Source of the DNA: Chitinophaga sp. 180180018-3
GTDB taxonomy: Bacteria > Bacteroidota > Bacteroidia > Chitinophagales > Chitinophagaceae
Assembly (NCBI RefSeq): GCF_037893185.1
Contig: NZ_CP140772.1
Coordinates: forward strand, 6,812,001 to 6,876,000
Length of the DNA: 64,000 bases
Direction: 5' to 3'
Shown here: piece by piece, positions 43,167-52,042 of the stretch
Numbering within the stretch: position 1 is the stretch's first letter
Layout of the letters: each line of letters begins with the position of its first letter
Translations under genes and position numbers: made by a program
Notes under the pieces: generated by a model
Databases searched by the model: none
Seen by the model: only the letters and a program-made list of their open reading frames with translations
What the model was told of the DNA's origin: nothing

Positions 43167-44384
43167 ATGGAGCAGAGGCAGAAACCTGTAGTAAGTGCCG
43201 GATTCACCTATTCACCACTGGAGGAGACGCTGGATATTCCCCAGAAAAATTCCCGTTTGTTCATAGGAATCCCGAAGGAGACTTCGTTCCAGGAAAACCG
43301 GATTGCCCTTACCCCCGATGCTGTAAGCATACTGGCTGCGCATGGGCACCACATTGTAGTAGAACATAAGGCCGGCGACGGTTCTCATTATTACGATACA
43401 GACTATTCGGAAGCCGGGGCAGAGATCGTATACGATAAAAAAGAGGTTTTCAAGGCGGAGATTATTGTTAAATCAGCCCCGCTGAACGACGATGAGATAG
43501 AGCTGCTTCATCCGCACCAGATCGTTATTTCGCCCATACATCTTGCCGCGCTGAAGGCTCAGCAGGTAGAACGGATGATGGACAAACGCATCACGCTGCT
43601 ATCGTTCGAAAACCTGAAAGACGATGCCGGCACCTACCCTATTGTCAGAGCGATGAGTGAGATTGCAGGGGGGGCCTGTATGCTGATAGCCGGGCAATAC
43701 CTGAGCAACGACAATAAAGGGAAAGGCATCCTGTTAGGAGGTGTGACGGGAATTCCGCCTACGAAAGTAGTAATCATAGGGGCAGGAATCGTCGGAGAAT
43801 TTGCCGCACGCACCGCCCTTGCGTTGGGATCTTCCGTAAAAGTTTTTGATAACAACATTTATAAGTTAAAACGCTTACAAAACAATATTGGCGTACGGGT
43901 ATTTACTTCCGTTATTCAGCCCAAAGTACTGGCGGAACAGTTGCGTAATGCGGATGTTGCTGTTGGTGCATTGTCGTCGCAAAGTGGGCGTACCCCTATA
44001 GTTGTAACCGAAGCAATGGTCAGCAATATGAAAGCCGGCTCGGTGATCGTAGATGTAAGCATCGACAGGGGTGGTTGTTTTGAAACATCCGAAATCACGA
44101 CCCACGAAAATCCTGTATTCAAAAAATACGATGTGGTACACTATTGCGTACCGAATATTCCTTCCGGATTTGCCCGTACAGCGTCGGAAGCCATCAGCAA
44201 TGTGCTGATGCCACTGCTCGTCGAAGCAGCCGATGACGGCGGATTTGAGAACCTGGTTTGGATCAAAAGGGGTGTCCGTAACGGCATCTATCTTTACAAA
44301 GGCGCCCTGACCAATTACCACCTTAGCGAGAAGTTCAAGCTGAAATATACAGACCTGGAGCTGCTGCTGGCGGTGAAGGGATAG
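43167..44384 (+). CDS. ald: alanine dehydrogenase
   Basis: 405 residues, ~30 longer at the N-terminus than the classic enzyme. Start of the domain: IGIPKETSFQENRIALTPDAV with the substrate-binding Arg and the later Lys in VEHKAGDG. The NAD domain has VIIGAGIVGEFAARTALALG. VHYCVPNIPSGFARTASEAISN marks the alanine dehydrogenase/transhydrogenase family. It converts L-alanine to pyruvate and ammonia with NAD. It is convergent with uppP, with only 2 bp between the stops. Confidence 0.9.
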   Translation: MEQRQKPVVSAGFTYSPLEETLDIPQKNSRLFIGIPKETSFQENRIALTPDAVSILAAHGHHIVVEHKAGDGSHYYDTDYSEAGAEIVYDKKEVFKAEIIVKSAPLNDDEIELLHPHQIVISPIHLAALKAQQVERMMDKRITLLSFENLKDDAGTYPIVRAMSEIAGGACMLIAGQYLSNDNKGKGILLGGVTGIPPTKVVIIGAGIVGEFAARTALALGSSVKVFDNNIYKLKRLQNNIGVRVFTSVIQPKVLAEQLRNADVAVGALSSQSGRTPIVVTEAMVSNMKAGSVIVDVSIDRGGCFETSEITTHENPVFKKYDVVHYCVPNIPSGFARTASEAISNVLMPLLVEAADDGGFENLVWIKRGVRNGIYLYKGALTNYHLSEKFKLKYTDLELLLAVKG

Positions 44385-44386
44385 AA

Positions 44387-45181
44387 CTACAGTTCGTATC
44401 CCATCAAAATAGCAGCTATTATCGCCAGGCCCACTACGATACGATAGTAGCCCCACATTTTAAAGCCGTACTTTTTAACAGCGCCGATAAAGAATTTGAT
44501 AGCGCCCAGGGCAACGATAAATGCGATAATATTGCCTACCAGCAAGAGCTTCATATTCTCCGGATGAGCCATCAGCAGTTCTTTCCCTTTCAGCAATTTG
44601 TAGCCGGTGGCTGCTGCCATGGTAGGTACTGCCAGGAAGAAGGAGAATTCAGCAGCTACACTGCGCGACAGTTTTTGCTGCATACCACCGATAATGGAGG
44701 CCGCGCTGCGGCTGGTACCTGGTATCAGCGCCAGGCACTGGTAGAAGCCAATGCGCAGGGCGGTGAAAAGGTTTATCTTTTCTTCTGTTTCTATAGTAGG
44801 GTTCTGGAACCATTTATCTACGAAAAGCAGGATGATCCCACCCAGGAACAAGGTTATTCCTACCGTGAGAGGGCTCTCCAGCAAAGCGTCGATCTTCTTG
44901 CTGAACAGGAATCCGAGGATCAGGGCCGGCACTACGGCTACGGCCAGCTTCAGGTAAAAGTTAAACCGGTTCTTATCAAACACCAGGAATTTTCTCCAGT
45001 AAAAAACCACCACGGCCAGGATGGCTCCCAGCTGTATCACAACTTCAAACAACTTGGTAAATTCATCTTTGCTGATGCCCAGCAATGCGCTTACAATAAT
45101 CATATGCCCGGTGGAGGAAATGGGTAGAAATTCCGTTAATCCTTCCACAATGGCTATGATGATAGCCTGAAAAACGTTCAT
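44387..45181 (-). CDS. uppP: undecaprenyl-diphosphatase
   Basis: 264 residues, about eight membrane segments. Signature motifs: EGLTEFLPISSTGHM (catalytic Glu/Ser/His) and PGTSRSAASIIGG. It recycles undecaprenyl pyrophosphate for peptidoglycan and other surface polymers and gives bacitracin resistance. It is the last gene of a likely ftsX-DUF3098-uppP unit, though a terminator lies just upstream of it. Confidence 0.96.
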   Translation of the reverse strand: MNVFQAIIIAIVEGLTEFLPISSTGHMIIVSALLGISKDEFTKLFEVVIQLGAILAVVVFYWRKFLVFDKNRFNFYLKLAVAVVPALILGFLFSKKIDALLESPLTVGITLFLGGIILLFVDKWFQNPTIETEEKINLFTALRIGFYQCLALIPGTSRSAASIIGGMQQKLSRSVAAEFSFFLAVPTMAAATGYKLLKGKELLMAHPENMKLLLVGNIIAFIVALGAIKFFIGAVKKYGFKMWGYYRIVVGLAIIAAILMGYEL

Positions 45182-45206
45182 TGAATTAAATATGGTTAAA
45201 AGTGAT

Positions 45207-45231
45207 AAAAAAAGCGATGAGGTTTCATCGC
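45207..45231 (-). terminator. intrinsic terminator after the DUF3098 gene
   Basis: Minus-strand stem GCGATGA/TCATCGC (7 bp, loop AACC) followed by seven Us. It separates ftsX-DUF3098 from uppP. Confidence 0.85.
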
Positions 45232-45257
45232 TACGGGAATATCTTTATTCACACAAA

Positions 45258-45554
45258 TTAAGCGTTCGTTTTAGGACGGCGCATGATGGCATATACTTCC
45301 ACCAGTAAGCCGGCTACTATCACAATCGGCGCCAGGGTGATTCTGCGGAAACTATATACCTGGTCGGGGCTGAAGGTATTGGGATCAGAAGAATCGCCAC
45401 CCATCATCAGGAAGAAACCCAGTATAATTACCACAATACCAGCCAGCATAAATTTATAATTCTCTTTGGGAAAAATAGATCCGGTGGTGGCTGCAGTTTT
45501 ATCTGCAACAGGTACCTCTTTAGTTGTAGCAGGGTTTGTGCTTGTTTTAGCCAT
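45258..45554 (-). CDS. DUF3098 small membrane protein
   Basis: 98 residues: a polar, Thr/Ala-rich N-terminus (about 1-30) and two membrane helices (FMLAGIVVIILGFFLMMGG and ITLAPIVIVAGLLVEVYAIM) around the segment SDPNTFSPDQVYSFRR, typical of DUF3098. It is often found right after ftsX in Bacteroidota, so it may help the FtsEX system or wall synthesis (inference). It is 41 bp after ftsX. Confidence 0.85.
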   Translation of the reverse strand: MAKTSTNPATTKEVPVADKTAATTGSIFPKENYKFMLAGIVVIILGFFLMMGGDSSDPNTFSPDQVYSFRRITLAPIVIVAGLLVEVYAIMRRPKTNA

Positions 45555-45595
45555 AGTTGTTTGGTATTATAAATGTCTTCAGTGAACAGTTAAAA

Positions 45596-46468
45596 TTAAT
45601 AAAGATCGTCCAGTTTCAGGCGCAGGTATTTCATCACAGAACGATGGGTACTTACCAGCGAAATACAAATGCCGATCAGGATCATTCCTGCAAAAAGGAG
45701 CACTATCATCAGATTGTCGCGCAAACCAGCCAGTTCCGGCAATACCTTATCGGCAAATGACATGATACCTACCAATCCGGCTATGGCAATAGCCGCACTG
45801 ATAGCGCCATTGACAATACTGCGGAGATCAAACGGCTTGGCAATGAACCAGCGCGTAGCACCTACCATCTGCATAGTTTTGATCAGGAACCGGTTGCTGA
45901 ACATCGCCAGACGGATCGTGTTATCTATCAGGAATATTACCACCAGACACAACAAACCGCTGATCAGCAGGATTACCAGGCCGATTTTATTGACATTCTC
46001 ATTTAGTTTACTCACCAGCATACGCTGATAGGAGATTTCCCTCACAATGCTTTGCTGGGAAAGGTTATTTTCAATGACTTTCAGGCTATCGCTGTTCACA
46101 TAACCGGCATTCGCCTTTATGTTGATACTGCTGTATAAAGGATTATACTGCAAAAGGCTGATAAAATCCTCTCCGAAATCCTTTTTGAAACGCTGGGCCG
46201 CCATATCCTTCGACACATATTCGATAGACTTTACATATGGCTTGTGGGCAATGGAATCGCGCAGTGCTGTAGCCTGGGCTTCCTTCACATTATCCCTCAG
46301 GATCACCTGTACTTCTATACTTTCTTTAAAATACACGCTCAGTTTGTTGGCATGTATGACCACCAGCCCCAATGTACCCAGTAAAAACAATACCAGTGCC
46401 ACTCCTATGATGGAGTACAGGTAGGATGGTTTCGACTTCTTTGCTGATGATTTCCCGGATTGCGCCAT
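45596..46468 (-). CDS. ftsX: cell-division ABC permease FtsX
   Basis: 290 residues: TM1 (about 17-40), a large periplasmic domain (about 45-165), then three more membrane segments (LVILLISGLLCLVVIFLI, SAAIAIAGLVGIMSFA, MIVLLFAGMILIGICISLV). This is the FtsX four-helix layout. It pairs with FtsE, which is not in the window, to activate septal peptidoglycan hydrolases. Confidence 0.93.
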   Translation of the reverse strand: MAQSGKSSAKKSKPSYLYSIIGVALVLFLLGTLGLVVIHANKLSVYFKESIEVQVILRDNVKEAQATALRDSIAHKPYVKSIEYVSKDMAAQRFKKDFGEDFISLLQYNPLYSSINIKANAGYVNSDSLKVIENNLSQQSIVREISYQRMLVSKLNENVNKIGLVILLISGLLCLVVIFLIDNTIRLAMFSNRFLIKTMQMVGATRWFIAKPFDLRSIVNGAISAAIAIAGLVGIMSFADKVLPELAGLRDNLMIVLLFAGMILIGICISLVSTHRSVMKYLRLKLDDLY

Positions 46469-46486
46469 TAATCTGCAGTTTATCGG

Positions 46487-46494
46487 CGAAAATA
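46487..46494 (-). promoter_or_regulatory. -7-like box of ftsX
   Basis: TATTTTCG on the minus strand, 18 nt before ATG 46468; one base off consensus. Confidence 0.35.
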
Positions 46495-46517
46495 ATAAAA
46501 ATTAGTAGTTATGTGTT

Positions 46518-46525
46518 TAATTTTG
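46518..46525 (+). promoter_or_regulatory. candidate -7 box of leuS
   Basis: TAATTTTG, exact match but 200 nt before leuS and with no -33 box. The leader between has a GCCGG/CCGGC hairpin (about 46679-46703) and no recognisable T-box. Confidence 0.35.
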
Positions 46526-46728
46526 CCAACCCGGCCGGTTAATGCTCCATATCCGGGCTTTAAAGTGGCAAGATATAGAGATGCCGGGGAATGACATTGG
46601 CGTATTAATTAATTTAACATTATTTTGCTGACCAGGCATTATTAAAAATTTTTAATCTATAAATGATAACGCCTTAACAGCCGGTAGTATTGTTACATCC
46701 GGCAGATTAAGGTTTACCTGCAACCGAT

Positions 46729-49494
46729 ATGGAATACAATTTCAGGGCAATCGAAAAAAAGTGGCAAGAGGAATGGAAGCAATCAAATGCTTACCGGGTG
46801 AGTAACGACAGTCCAAAGCCCAAATGTTATGTACTGGACATGTTCCCTTATCCCTCCGGGGCCGGCCTTCACGTAGGGCACCCGCTGGGATATATTGCAA
46901 CGGATATTTATGCCCGTTACAAAAGGCTGAAAGGCTATAACGTACTGCATACCATGGGCTACGATGCTTTTGGCCTGCCTGCAGAACAATATGCCATGGA
47001 AACAGGCCAGCATCCGGCAGTTACCACGGAGCAAAACATCAAAGCTTTCCGGGAACAGCTGGATAACATTGGCTTCTGCTATGATTGGGACCGTCAGGTA
47101 ACTACCAGCGATCCTTCTTACTATAAATGGACCCAGTGGATATTCCTGCAGATCTTCGAAAGCTGGTACAACCGGATTTCCCAGAAGGCGGAACCTATTG
47201 CCAGCCTGGTGGCCATTTTTGAGAAAGAAGGTAACAGCGCACATATCTGCCCCGGCGACAGAACTATACAGTTCTCCTCAGCACAATGGAAAGCCTGCAG
47301 CGAAAAAGAGCAGCGCGAAATACTGATGCAGTACCGCCTGGCCTACCTGGCCTATGCAGAAGTGAACTGGTGTGAGGCACTGGGCACCGTACTGGCCAAT
47401 GATGAAGTAGTGAATGGCGTGAGCGAACGCGGCGGATATCCGGTAGTGAAGAAGAAAATGCGCCAGTGGTTCCTTCGCATCACCGAATATGCCAACCGCC
47501 TGCTGGAAGGCCTGGAGAGAGTGGCATTCAGCGATGCGATGAAAGAAATGCAACGCAACTGGATCGGCAGGAGCCAGGGAGCAGAAATCAGATTCTCGCT
47601 GAAAAACACTGCTGAAACCATAGAAGTATATACCACCCGGCCCGATACTATTTTCGGCGTTGATTTCATTGTACTGGCACCGGAACACGACCTGGTAGCA
47701 GCTATCACTACGCGGGAACAGCAAGCCGACGTGGATAAATACCTGGAATATGTACAAAGTCGCTCGGAACGCGAGCGTATGGCCGACGTAAAACAAATCA
47801 CCGGTTGCTTCACCGGCGCTTATGCCATCAATCCGTTCGACGGCCGCCAGATACCGGTGTGGATTGCGGAATATGTACTGGCAGGCTACGGCACCGGCGC
47901 CATTATGGCCGTGCCCTGCGGCGATCAGCGCGACTATGGCTTTGCCCGGCATTTCAATATCCCGATCACCAACATCATCGGGGATGCGTTTAACGGCGAA
48001 GAAGCCAATCCAACCAAGGATGCCAAATTGCAGAACAGCGGTTTCCTGAATGGCATGGACATGAAACCAGCCATGGATGTTGTGATCGACAAACTGGAAG
48101 AAATAGGCATCGGCCGCCGGCAAATTAACTACAAAATGCGCGACGCAGGCTTCAGCCGCCAGCGCTACTGGGGCGAGCCATTCCCGATCCTGTTTAAAGA
48201 CGGTATCCCATATGGAATGGAAGAGAAAGACCTTCCACTTGAGCTGCCGCATGTAGAACATTACAAACCGGGCGCTGAAGGAGAAGGCCCGCTGGCCAAT
48301 ATCACCGACTGGGTAAATATTGCCCCCAATGTGAAAAGAGAAACCAACACCATGCCCGGATACGCCGGCAGCAGCTGGTATTTCCTCCGCTACATGGATC
48401 CGCATAATGCACATACTTTCGCCAATCGCAAGGCAACCGATTACTGGAATCAGGTAGATGTGTATGTAGGCGGTACCGAACATGCTGTAGGGCACCTGCT
48501 CTATTCCCGCATGTGGACGAAAGTACTGTTCGACCTGGGACATATCGGCTTCGACGAACCTTTCAAATCCCTTATCAACCAGGGTATGATCGGAGGCAGC
48601 TCACGACTGGTATATCGCATCCGCGGCACCCATCAGTTTGTATCTCAGGGCCTGAAAGATCAGTACGAAACAGACGAGCTGCATGTGGATGTGAATATTG
48701 TCGACGGCGTAGAACTGGATACAGAAGCTTTTAAAAAGTGGAAATCCGACTATGCGGATGCTACTTTCATACTGGAAGACGGCAAATATATCTGCGGCGT
48801 GTTACTGGAAAAGATGAGTAAGCGTTTATTCAACACCGTTAACCCGAACGACCTGGTAGATCGCTATGGTGCAGATACATTCCGTATGTACGAAATGTTC
48901 CTCGGACCAGTAGAACAGTCGAAGCCCTGGGATACCAAAGGCATTGAGGGGGTACACCGTTTCCTGAAGAAAATGTGGCGGCTCTTTATCGACGAGCATA
49001 AAGGCAACCTGGTAAATGACCAGGCACCTACAGCGGATGAACTGAAAGTATTGCATAAAACTATCCAGAAGATAGACCACGATACTAACGGCTTCTCCTA
49101 TAACACGGCAGTGAGCCAGTTTATGATTTGTGTGAACGAGCTGGCAAGCCTGCGTTGTCACAAACGTGCCATACTGGAGCCTTTGCTGATCCTGTTAACG
49201 CCTTATGCGCCGCATTTCAGCGAAGAACTGTGGCAAGGCATTGGCAATAGCGGCAGCATACTGGATGCTTCTTACCCGCTGTTTGAAGAGAAATATACCA
49301 GGGAAACAGCGTTCAACTATCCGATCGCTATCAATGGTAAAACCCGTGCAGAGATGGGATTTCCGCTGGACGCTGCCAATACAGACATAGAGAAAGAAGT
49401 ACTGGCCAGCGATGTGGTACAGAAGTGGCTGGAAGGGAAAGCGCCTAAAAAAGTGATCATCGTTAAAGGCAGAATGATCAATGTAGTAGTCTGA
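46729..49494 (+). CDS. leuS: leucyl-tRNA synthetase
   Basis: 921 residues. Class I motifs: HVGH at 48-51 and KMSKR at 695-699. The catalytic core DMFPYPSGAGLHVGH, the CP1 editing domain (YTTRPDTIFGVDFIVLAPEH, GTGAIMAVPCGDQRD with the editing Asp) and MRDAGFSRQRYWGEPFP are intact. An insertion at about 155-235 (before the first zinc-like region) is typical of Bacteroidota LeuRS. It ends with a clear terminator. Confidence 0.97.
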   Translation: MEYNFRAIEKKWQEEWKQSNAYRVSNDSPKPKCYVLDMFPYPSGAGLHVGHPLGYIATDIYARYKRLKGYNVLHTMGYDAFGLPAEQYAMETGQHPAVTTEQNIKAFREQLDNIGFCYDWDRQVTTSDPSYYKWTQWIFLQIFESWYNRISQKAEPIASLVAIFEKEGNSAHICPGDRTIQFSSAQWKACSEKEQREILMQYRLAYLAYAEVNWCEALGTVLANDEVVNGVSERGGYPVVKKKMRQWFLRITEYANRLLEGLERVAFSDAMKEMQRNWIGRSQGAEIRFSLKNTAETIEVYTTRPDTIFGVDFIVLAPEHDLVAAITTREQQADVDKYLEYVQSRSERERMADVKQITGCFTGAYAINPFDGRQIPVWIAEYVLAGYGTGAIMAVPCGDQRDYGFARHFNIPITNIIGDAFNGEEANPTKDAKLQNSGFLNGMDMKPAMDVVIDKLEEIGIGRRQINYKMRDAGFSRQRYWGEPFPILFKDGIPYGMEEKDLPLELPHVEHYKPGAEGEGPLANITDWVNIAPNVKRETNTMPGYAGSSWYFLRYMDPHNAHTFANRKATDYWNQVDVYVGGTEHAVGHLLYSRMWTKVLFDLGHIGFDEPFKSLINQGMIGGSSRLVYRIRGTHQFVSQGLKDQYETDELHVDVNIVDGVELDTEAFKKWKSDYADATFILEDGKYICGVLLEKMSKRLFNTVNPNDLVDRYGADTFRMYEMFLGPVEQSKPWDTKGIEGVHRFLKKMWRLFIDEHKGNLVNDQAPTADELKVLHKTIQKIDHDTNGFSYNTAVSQFMICVNELASLRCHKRAILEPLLILLTPYAPHFSEELWQGIGNSGSILDASYPLFEEKYTRETAFNYPIAINGKTRAEMGFPLDAANTDIEKEVLASDVVQKWLEGKAPKKVIIVKGRMINVVV

Positions 49495-49518
49495 TCAACG
49501 ATACCTGATATTAACCAG

Positions 49519-49556
49519 GCGGCTGTTGTACGAAACGTATAACAGCCGCTTTTTTT
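49519..49556 (+). terminator. leuS terminator
   Basis: 14-bp stem (49519-49532 with 49536-49549, one G-U pair, loop AAA) followed by a run of Ts that reaches into the stop region of the convergent gene. Confidence 0.92.
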
Positions 49557-49819
49557 TATAGCCTGAACCCACTCATGATCATTCCGCAGGTCGATAACCC
49601 CACCAATAAAACAATGCCCGCAGATAAGAGCATTGCCTTCCCAATACCTGCATGGTCTGTCAATAATAATATAATGCCCACCAGGAAATAAATTCCCACT
49701 ACCAGCAGCGTCAGTATTCCGGCTATCAGTATCCCACTGTCGCCTGACATACAGAAAAGCAGGAATATTCCCAATGGGATCAGCGTAAAGAGAGCAACAT
49801 CTCTCATGGTCTTATTCAT
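49556..49819 (-). CDS. small three-helix membrane protein
   Basis: 87 residues, almost all hydrophobic: VALFTLIPLGIFLLFCM, GILIAGILTLLVVGIYFLVGIILLL and KAMLLSAGIVLLVGLSTCGMIM. There is no known motif. It overlaps the radical SAM gene by 4 bp (ATGA), so it is translationally coupled to it and probably works with it at the membrane. Function unknown. Confidence 0.75.
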   Translation of the reverse strand: MNKTMRDVALFTLIPLGIFLLFCMSGDSGILIAGILTLLVVGIYFLVGIILLLTDHAGIGKAMLLSAGIVLLVGLSTCGMIMSGFRL

Positions 49820-51225
49820 AGCGCGGTATTTAATTCACGTTCTTGCTGCAATGCTTTCAGATAGGCTTCCTTATCATCCCGGTAAAAGAGGTTCATGGTT
49901 TCAAAGGGAATGATACGGCCGTCTTTATGTACTATATGCACACAGGATTTCTTGATAGCACGTACATCGAAATCGTAGGCATCCAGGAAGCGCATGATCA
50001 CAATGCGAAACAGGTTGGTATAATCCAGCCCGGGCGCCTGTACCTGTGGCAGGCAGCATAACAGCGACTGCATATCATTCACGGCCGCGTCTGTAGAAAT
50101 TCCTGTGCTGAAGATCTTCAGTACATGCTGATGCAATCTTTCGTCCTGTTCGTATACAATAGTATTCCTGGAATTATTCAGTAATACAGCCGGATCAACA
50201 TAACGGGTCAGTGGAAATACCTGACCGTCTATTTTCAGCGCATATGCCATGGCCAACGCATCCGGGTTGCACGGCACCGGAATAATATCATTGGCATTCC
50301 AGACAGGCGATTGTTGCAGGATACGCTGCCTTACCTCCGTCAGGGTAATGCGGTCTGTTTCAGGATTGAAATCATCTGTACGGCCCGCCACCTGCACCGG
50401 CTGAAAGGTAACTCCCCTTACACAACGTTGCTTCAGTGCATAGTCAATGATTGCTCCCATCTCTTCATCATTCACACCCTTCTGCAAAGTCACTACCAGC
50501 GTGGTACTGAGGTTTACTTCATTCAGGTTCTCCAGCGCCTGTTGTCTTACATCCGTCAGATCCTTACCCCTCATACGTTCCAGCACGTCCGGTTTAAAGG
50601 AATCGAATTGCAGGTACACTTCAAAATCGGGCATATAGGTAGCCAGCCTCGCTGTAAATTCTTTGTCCTTCGCAATCCGTATCCCATTGGTGTTGATCAT
50701 CAGATGCCGGATGGGCTTACGTTTAGCGATATCCAGTATTTCAAAGAACTGAGGATGGATCGTAGGTTCGCCCCCGCTGAGCTGTACTACATCGGGCTGC
50801 CCTTCATTGGCCACGATGATATCCAGCATTTGTTCAATTTCCTCCAGAGTACGATGCCGGCCGTAGTGCGGCGACGACATCGCGTAGCAGGTTGGGCACG
50901 TCAGGTTACAGCGGTCAGTTACCTCAATGACGCTTAAACAGGAGTGCTGTTCATGATCCTGGCAAAGGCCGCAGTCGTACGGACAACCATAATGCGTAGC
51001 AGTATTGGTTTTAAGCGGCGCTTCAGATGGCTTATTATAATTCCGGGTGTTCTTATAATAATCTATATCGGTTGCAATCAGCACCTTTTCCCGTCCGTGT
51101 TGCGGGCAATGCTTTACCATAAACACTTTCCCATCTTCAAATATCACTTTGGCATCTACCCTGCGCAGGCAGGTGCTGCAGATGCTCAGTGTAAAGTCGT
51201 AATACGTATAATTTTTCTCAGGCAT
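49816..51225 (-). CDS. radical SAM enzyme of the Tes (MJ0619) type
   Basis: 469 residues. Ten ordered cysteines fit this family: Cys16, Cys19 and Cys40 in CSTC...HCPQHG; Cys81, 85, 88 and 96 in YGCPYDCGLCQDHEQHSC; and the radical SAM triad CNLTCPTC at 106, 110, 113. SAM-binding GGEPTIHP and NTNG follow. The archaeal relative (Tes) joins lipid chains to make tetraethers with several Fe-S clusters; bacterial relatives exist with unproven roles. Here it lies between a small membrane protein (4-bp overlap) and an Lgt-like protein (8-bp overlap). A role in modifying a membrane lipid or lipid anchor is inference. Confidence 0.88.
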   Translation of the reverse strand: MPEKNYTYYDFTLSICSTCLRRVDAKVIFEDGKVFMVKHCPQHGREKVLIATDIDYYKNTRNYNKPSEAPLKTNTATHYGCPYDCGLCQDHEQHSCLSVIEVTDRCNLTCPTCYAMSSPHYGRHRTLEEIEQMLDIIVANEGQPDVVQLSGGEPTIHPQFFEILDIAKRKPIRHLMINTNGIRIAKDKEFTARLATYMPDFEVYLQFDSFKPDVLERMRGKDLTDVRQQALENLNEVNLSTTLVVTLQKGVNDEEMGAIIDYALKQRCVRGVTFQPVQVAGRTDDFNPETDRITLTEVRQRILQQSPVWNANDIIPVPCNPDALAMAYALKIDGQVFPLTRYVDPAVLLNNSRNTIVYEQDERLHQHVLKIFSTGISTDAAVNDMQSLLCCLPQVQAPGLDYTNLFRIVIMRFLDAYDFDVRAIKKSCVHIVHKDGRIIPFETMNLFYRDDKEAYLKALQQERELNTAL

Positions 51226-51976
51226 ATTGTTTCCGGATTAGTCGTGATGGAAAAATGATAACAGGCAGATAATAGATCAATCCTGCCAGGCAGGCCAGTT
51301 GTATAGATCCCAGACCAAACAGGTAACGGTAGCCTGGCTTGATAAAATCCAGCAGGAAGCGAAACAGCAGATATCCGATCATGAAAAGTTTAAACTTTGC
51401 GCCACTCACCAGGGTATAACGATGACTTACATACCGGATGAGTTGCCAGAGTATAACCAGCAATATAATTTCGTAGAGAGATACCGGATGCCGGGGTAAG
51501 CCGTCGCCCAGATCCATGCCCCAGGGCAGCGATGTGGGCAGGCCATAGGTTTCTTCATAGATGCCCATGGAGAAACAGCCAAGGCGGCCTATCATCATGG
51601 CAAGGATCAGCGGATATACGAACAGGTCGCCGGTAGACTGACGTTCGCCAACCGCTTTCTTGATAAGCTCCACTCCGGCAAGGCCTCCCAGCAATCCTCC
51701 CACAATTGTCTTATTCTGATAAATGTAAAACAGTGTATGCTTTGCTTCCAGCAGTCCTGGCGGGTTTTCCAGCGCCCCCAGCAGCCGGCTGCCGAAGAGT
51801 GCGCCGAAAATGGCTCCGATAATGGCCCACACCCGGTGGCTACTATCTACCTGATCGCCCTGCTTTTTGCGGAGGAACAGGAAATAGCGGAAGCCAATAA
51901 ACATACCTAGCGATTCCGTAACGGCGTGCAACGGGAATTGTAAGGAAAACAAATGGATATAAACAGGAAACTGCAA
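51218..51976 (-). CDS. divergent prolipoprotein diacylglyceryl transferase-like protein
   Basis: 252 residues, about seven membrane segments. Lgt marks are present: IVGGLLGGLAGVELIKK (about 91-107), MIGRLGCFSMGIYEETYG (128-145) and RHPVSLYE (162-169), plus a late Arg in LLFRFLLDF. Against housekeeping Lgt it differs: GRLGCF has Cys134 where the family has Asn (GRIGNFxNGE). The start is TTG at 51976, with no upstream ATG; Met25 is a less likely start. Because it overlaps the radical SAM gene by 8 bp, I think it is a specialised paralogue and that the main lgt lies elsewhere. Confidence 0.82.
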   Translation of the reverse strand: MQFPVYIHLFSLQFPLHAVTESLGMFIGFRYFLFLRKKQGDQVDSSHRVWAIIGAIFGALFGSRLLGALENPPGLLEAKHTLFYIYQNKTIVGGLLGGLAGVELIKKAVGERQSTGDLFVYPLILAMMIGRLGCFSMGIYEETYGLPTSLPWGMDLGDGLPRHPVSLYEIILLVILWQLIRYVSHRYTLVSGAKFKLFMIGYLLFRFLLDFIKPGYRYLFGLGSIQLACLAGLIYYLPVIIFPSRLIRKQYA

Positions 51977-52042
51977 TAGACGGCTATTATTTAATACACA
52001 AATTAATATTTATATTTAGACGAACATCTTGCATCTCAAAAT

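Noticed and set aside
46530..46728. T-box or other riboswitch in the leuS leader
   Set aside because: No T-box sequence or specifier loop can be seen, and such elements are rare in this phylum; only a small hairpin is present.
47278..48543. 421-residue minus-strand frame opposite leuS
   Set aside because: Antisense shadow of leuS with no recognisable motif and odd composition.
51218..51976. Annotating this as the housekeeping lgt
   Set aside because: Active-site signature differs and the gene overlaps a radical SAM enzyme; a paralogue is more likely.
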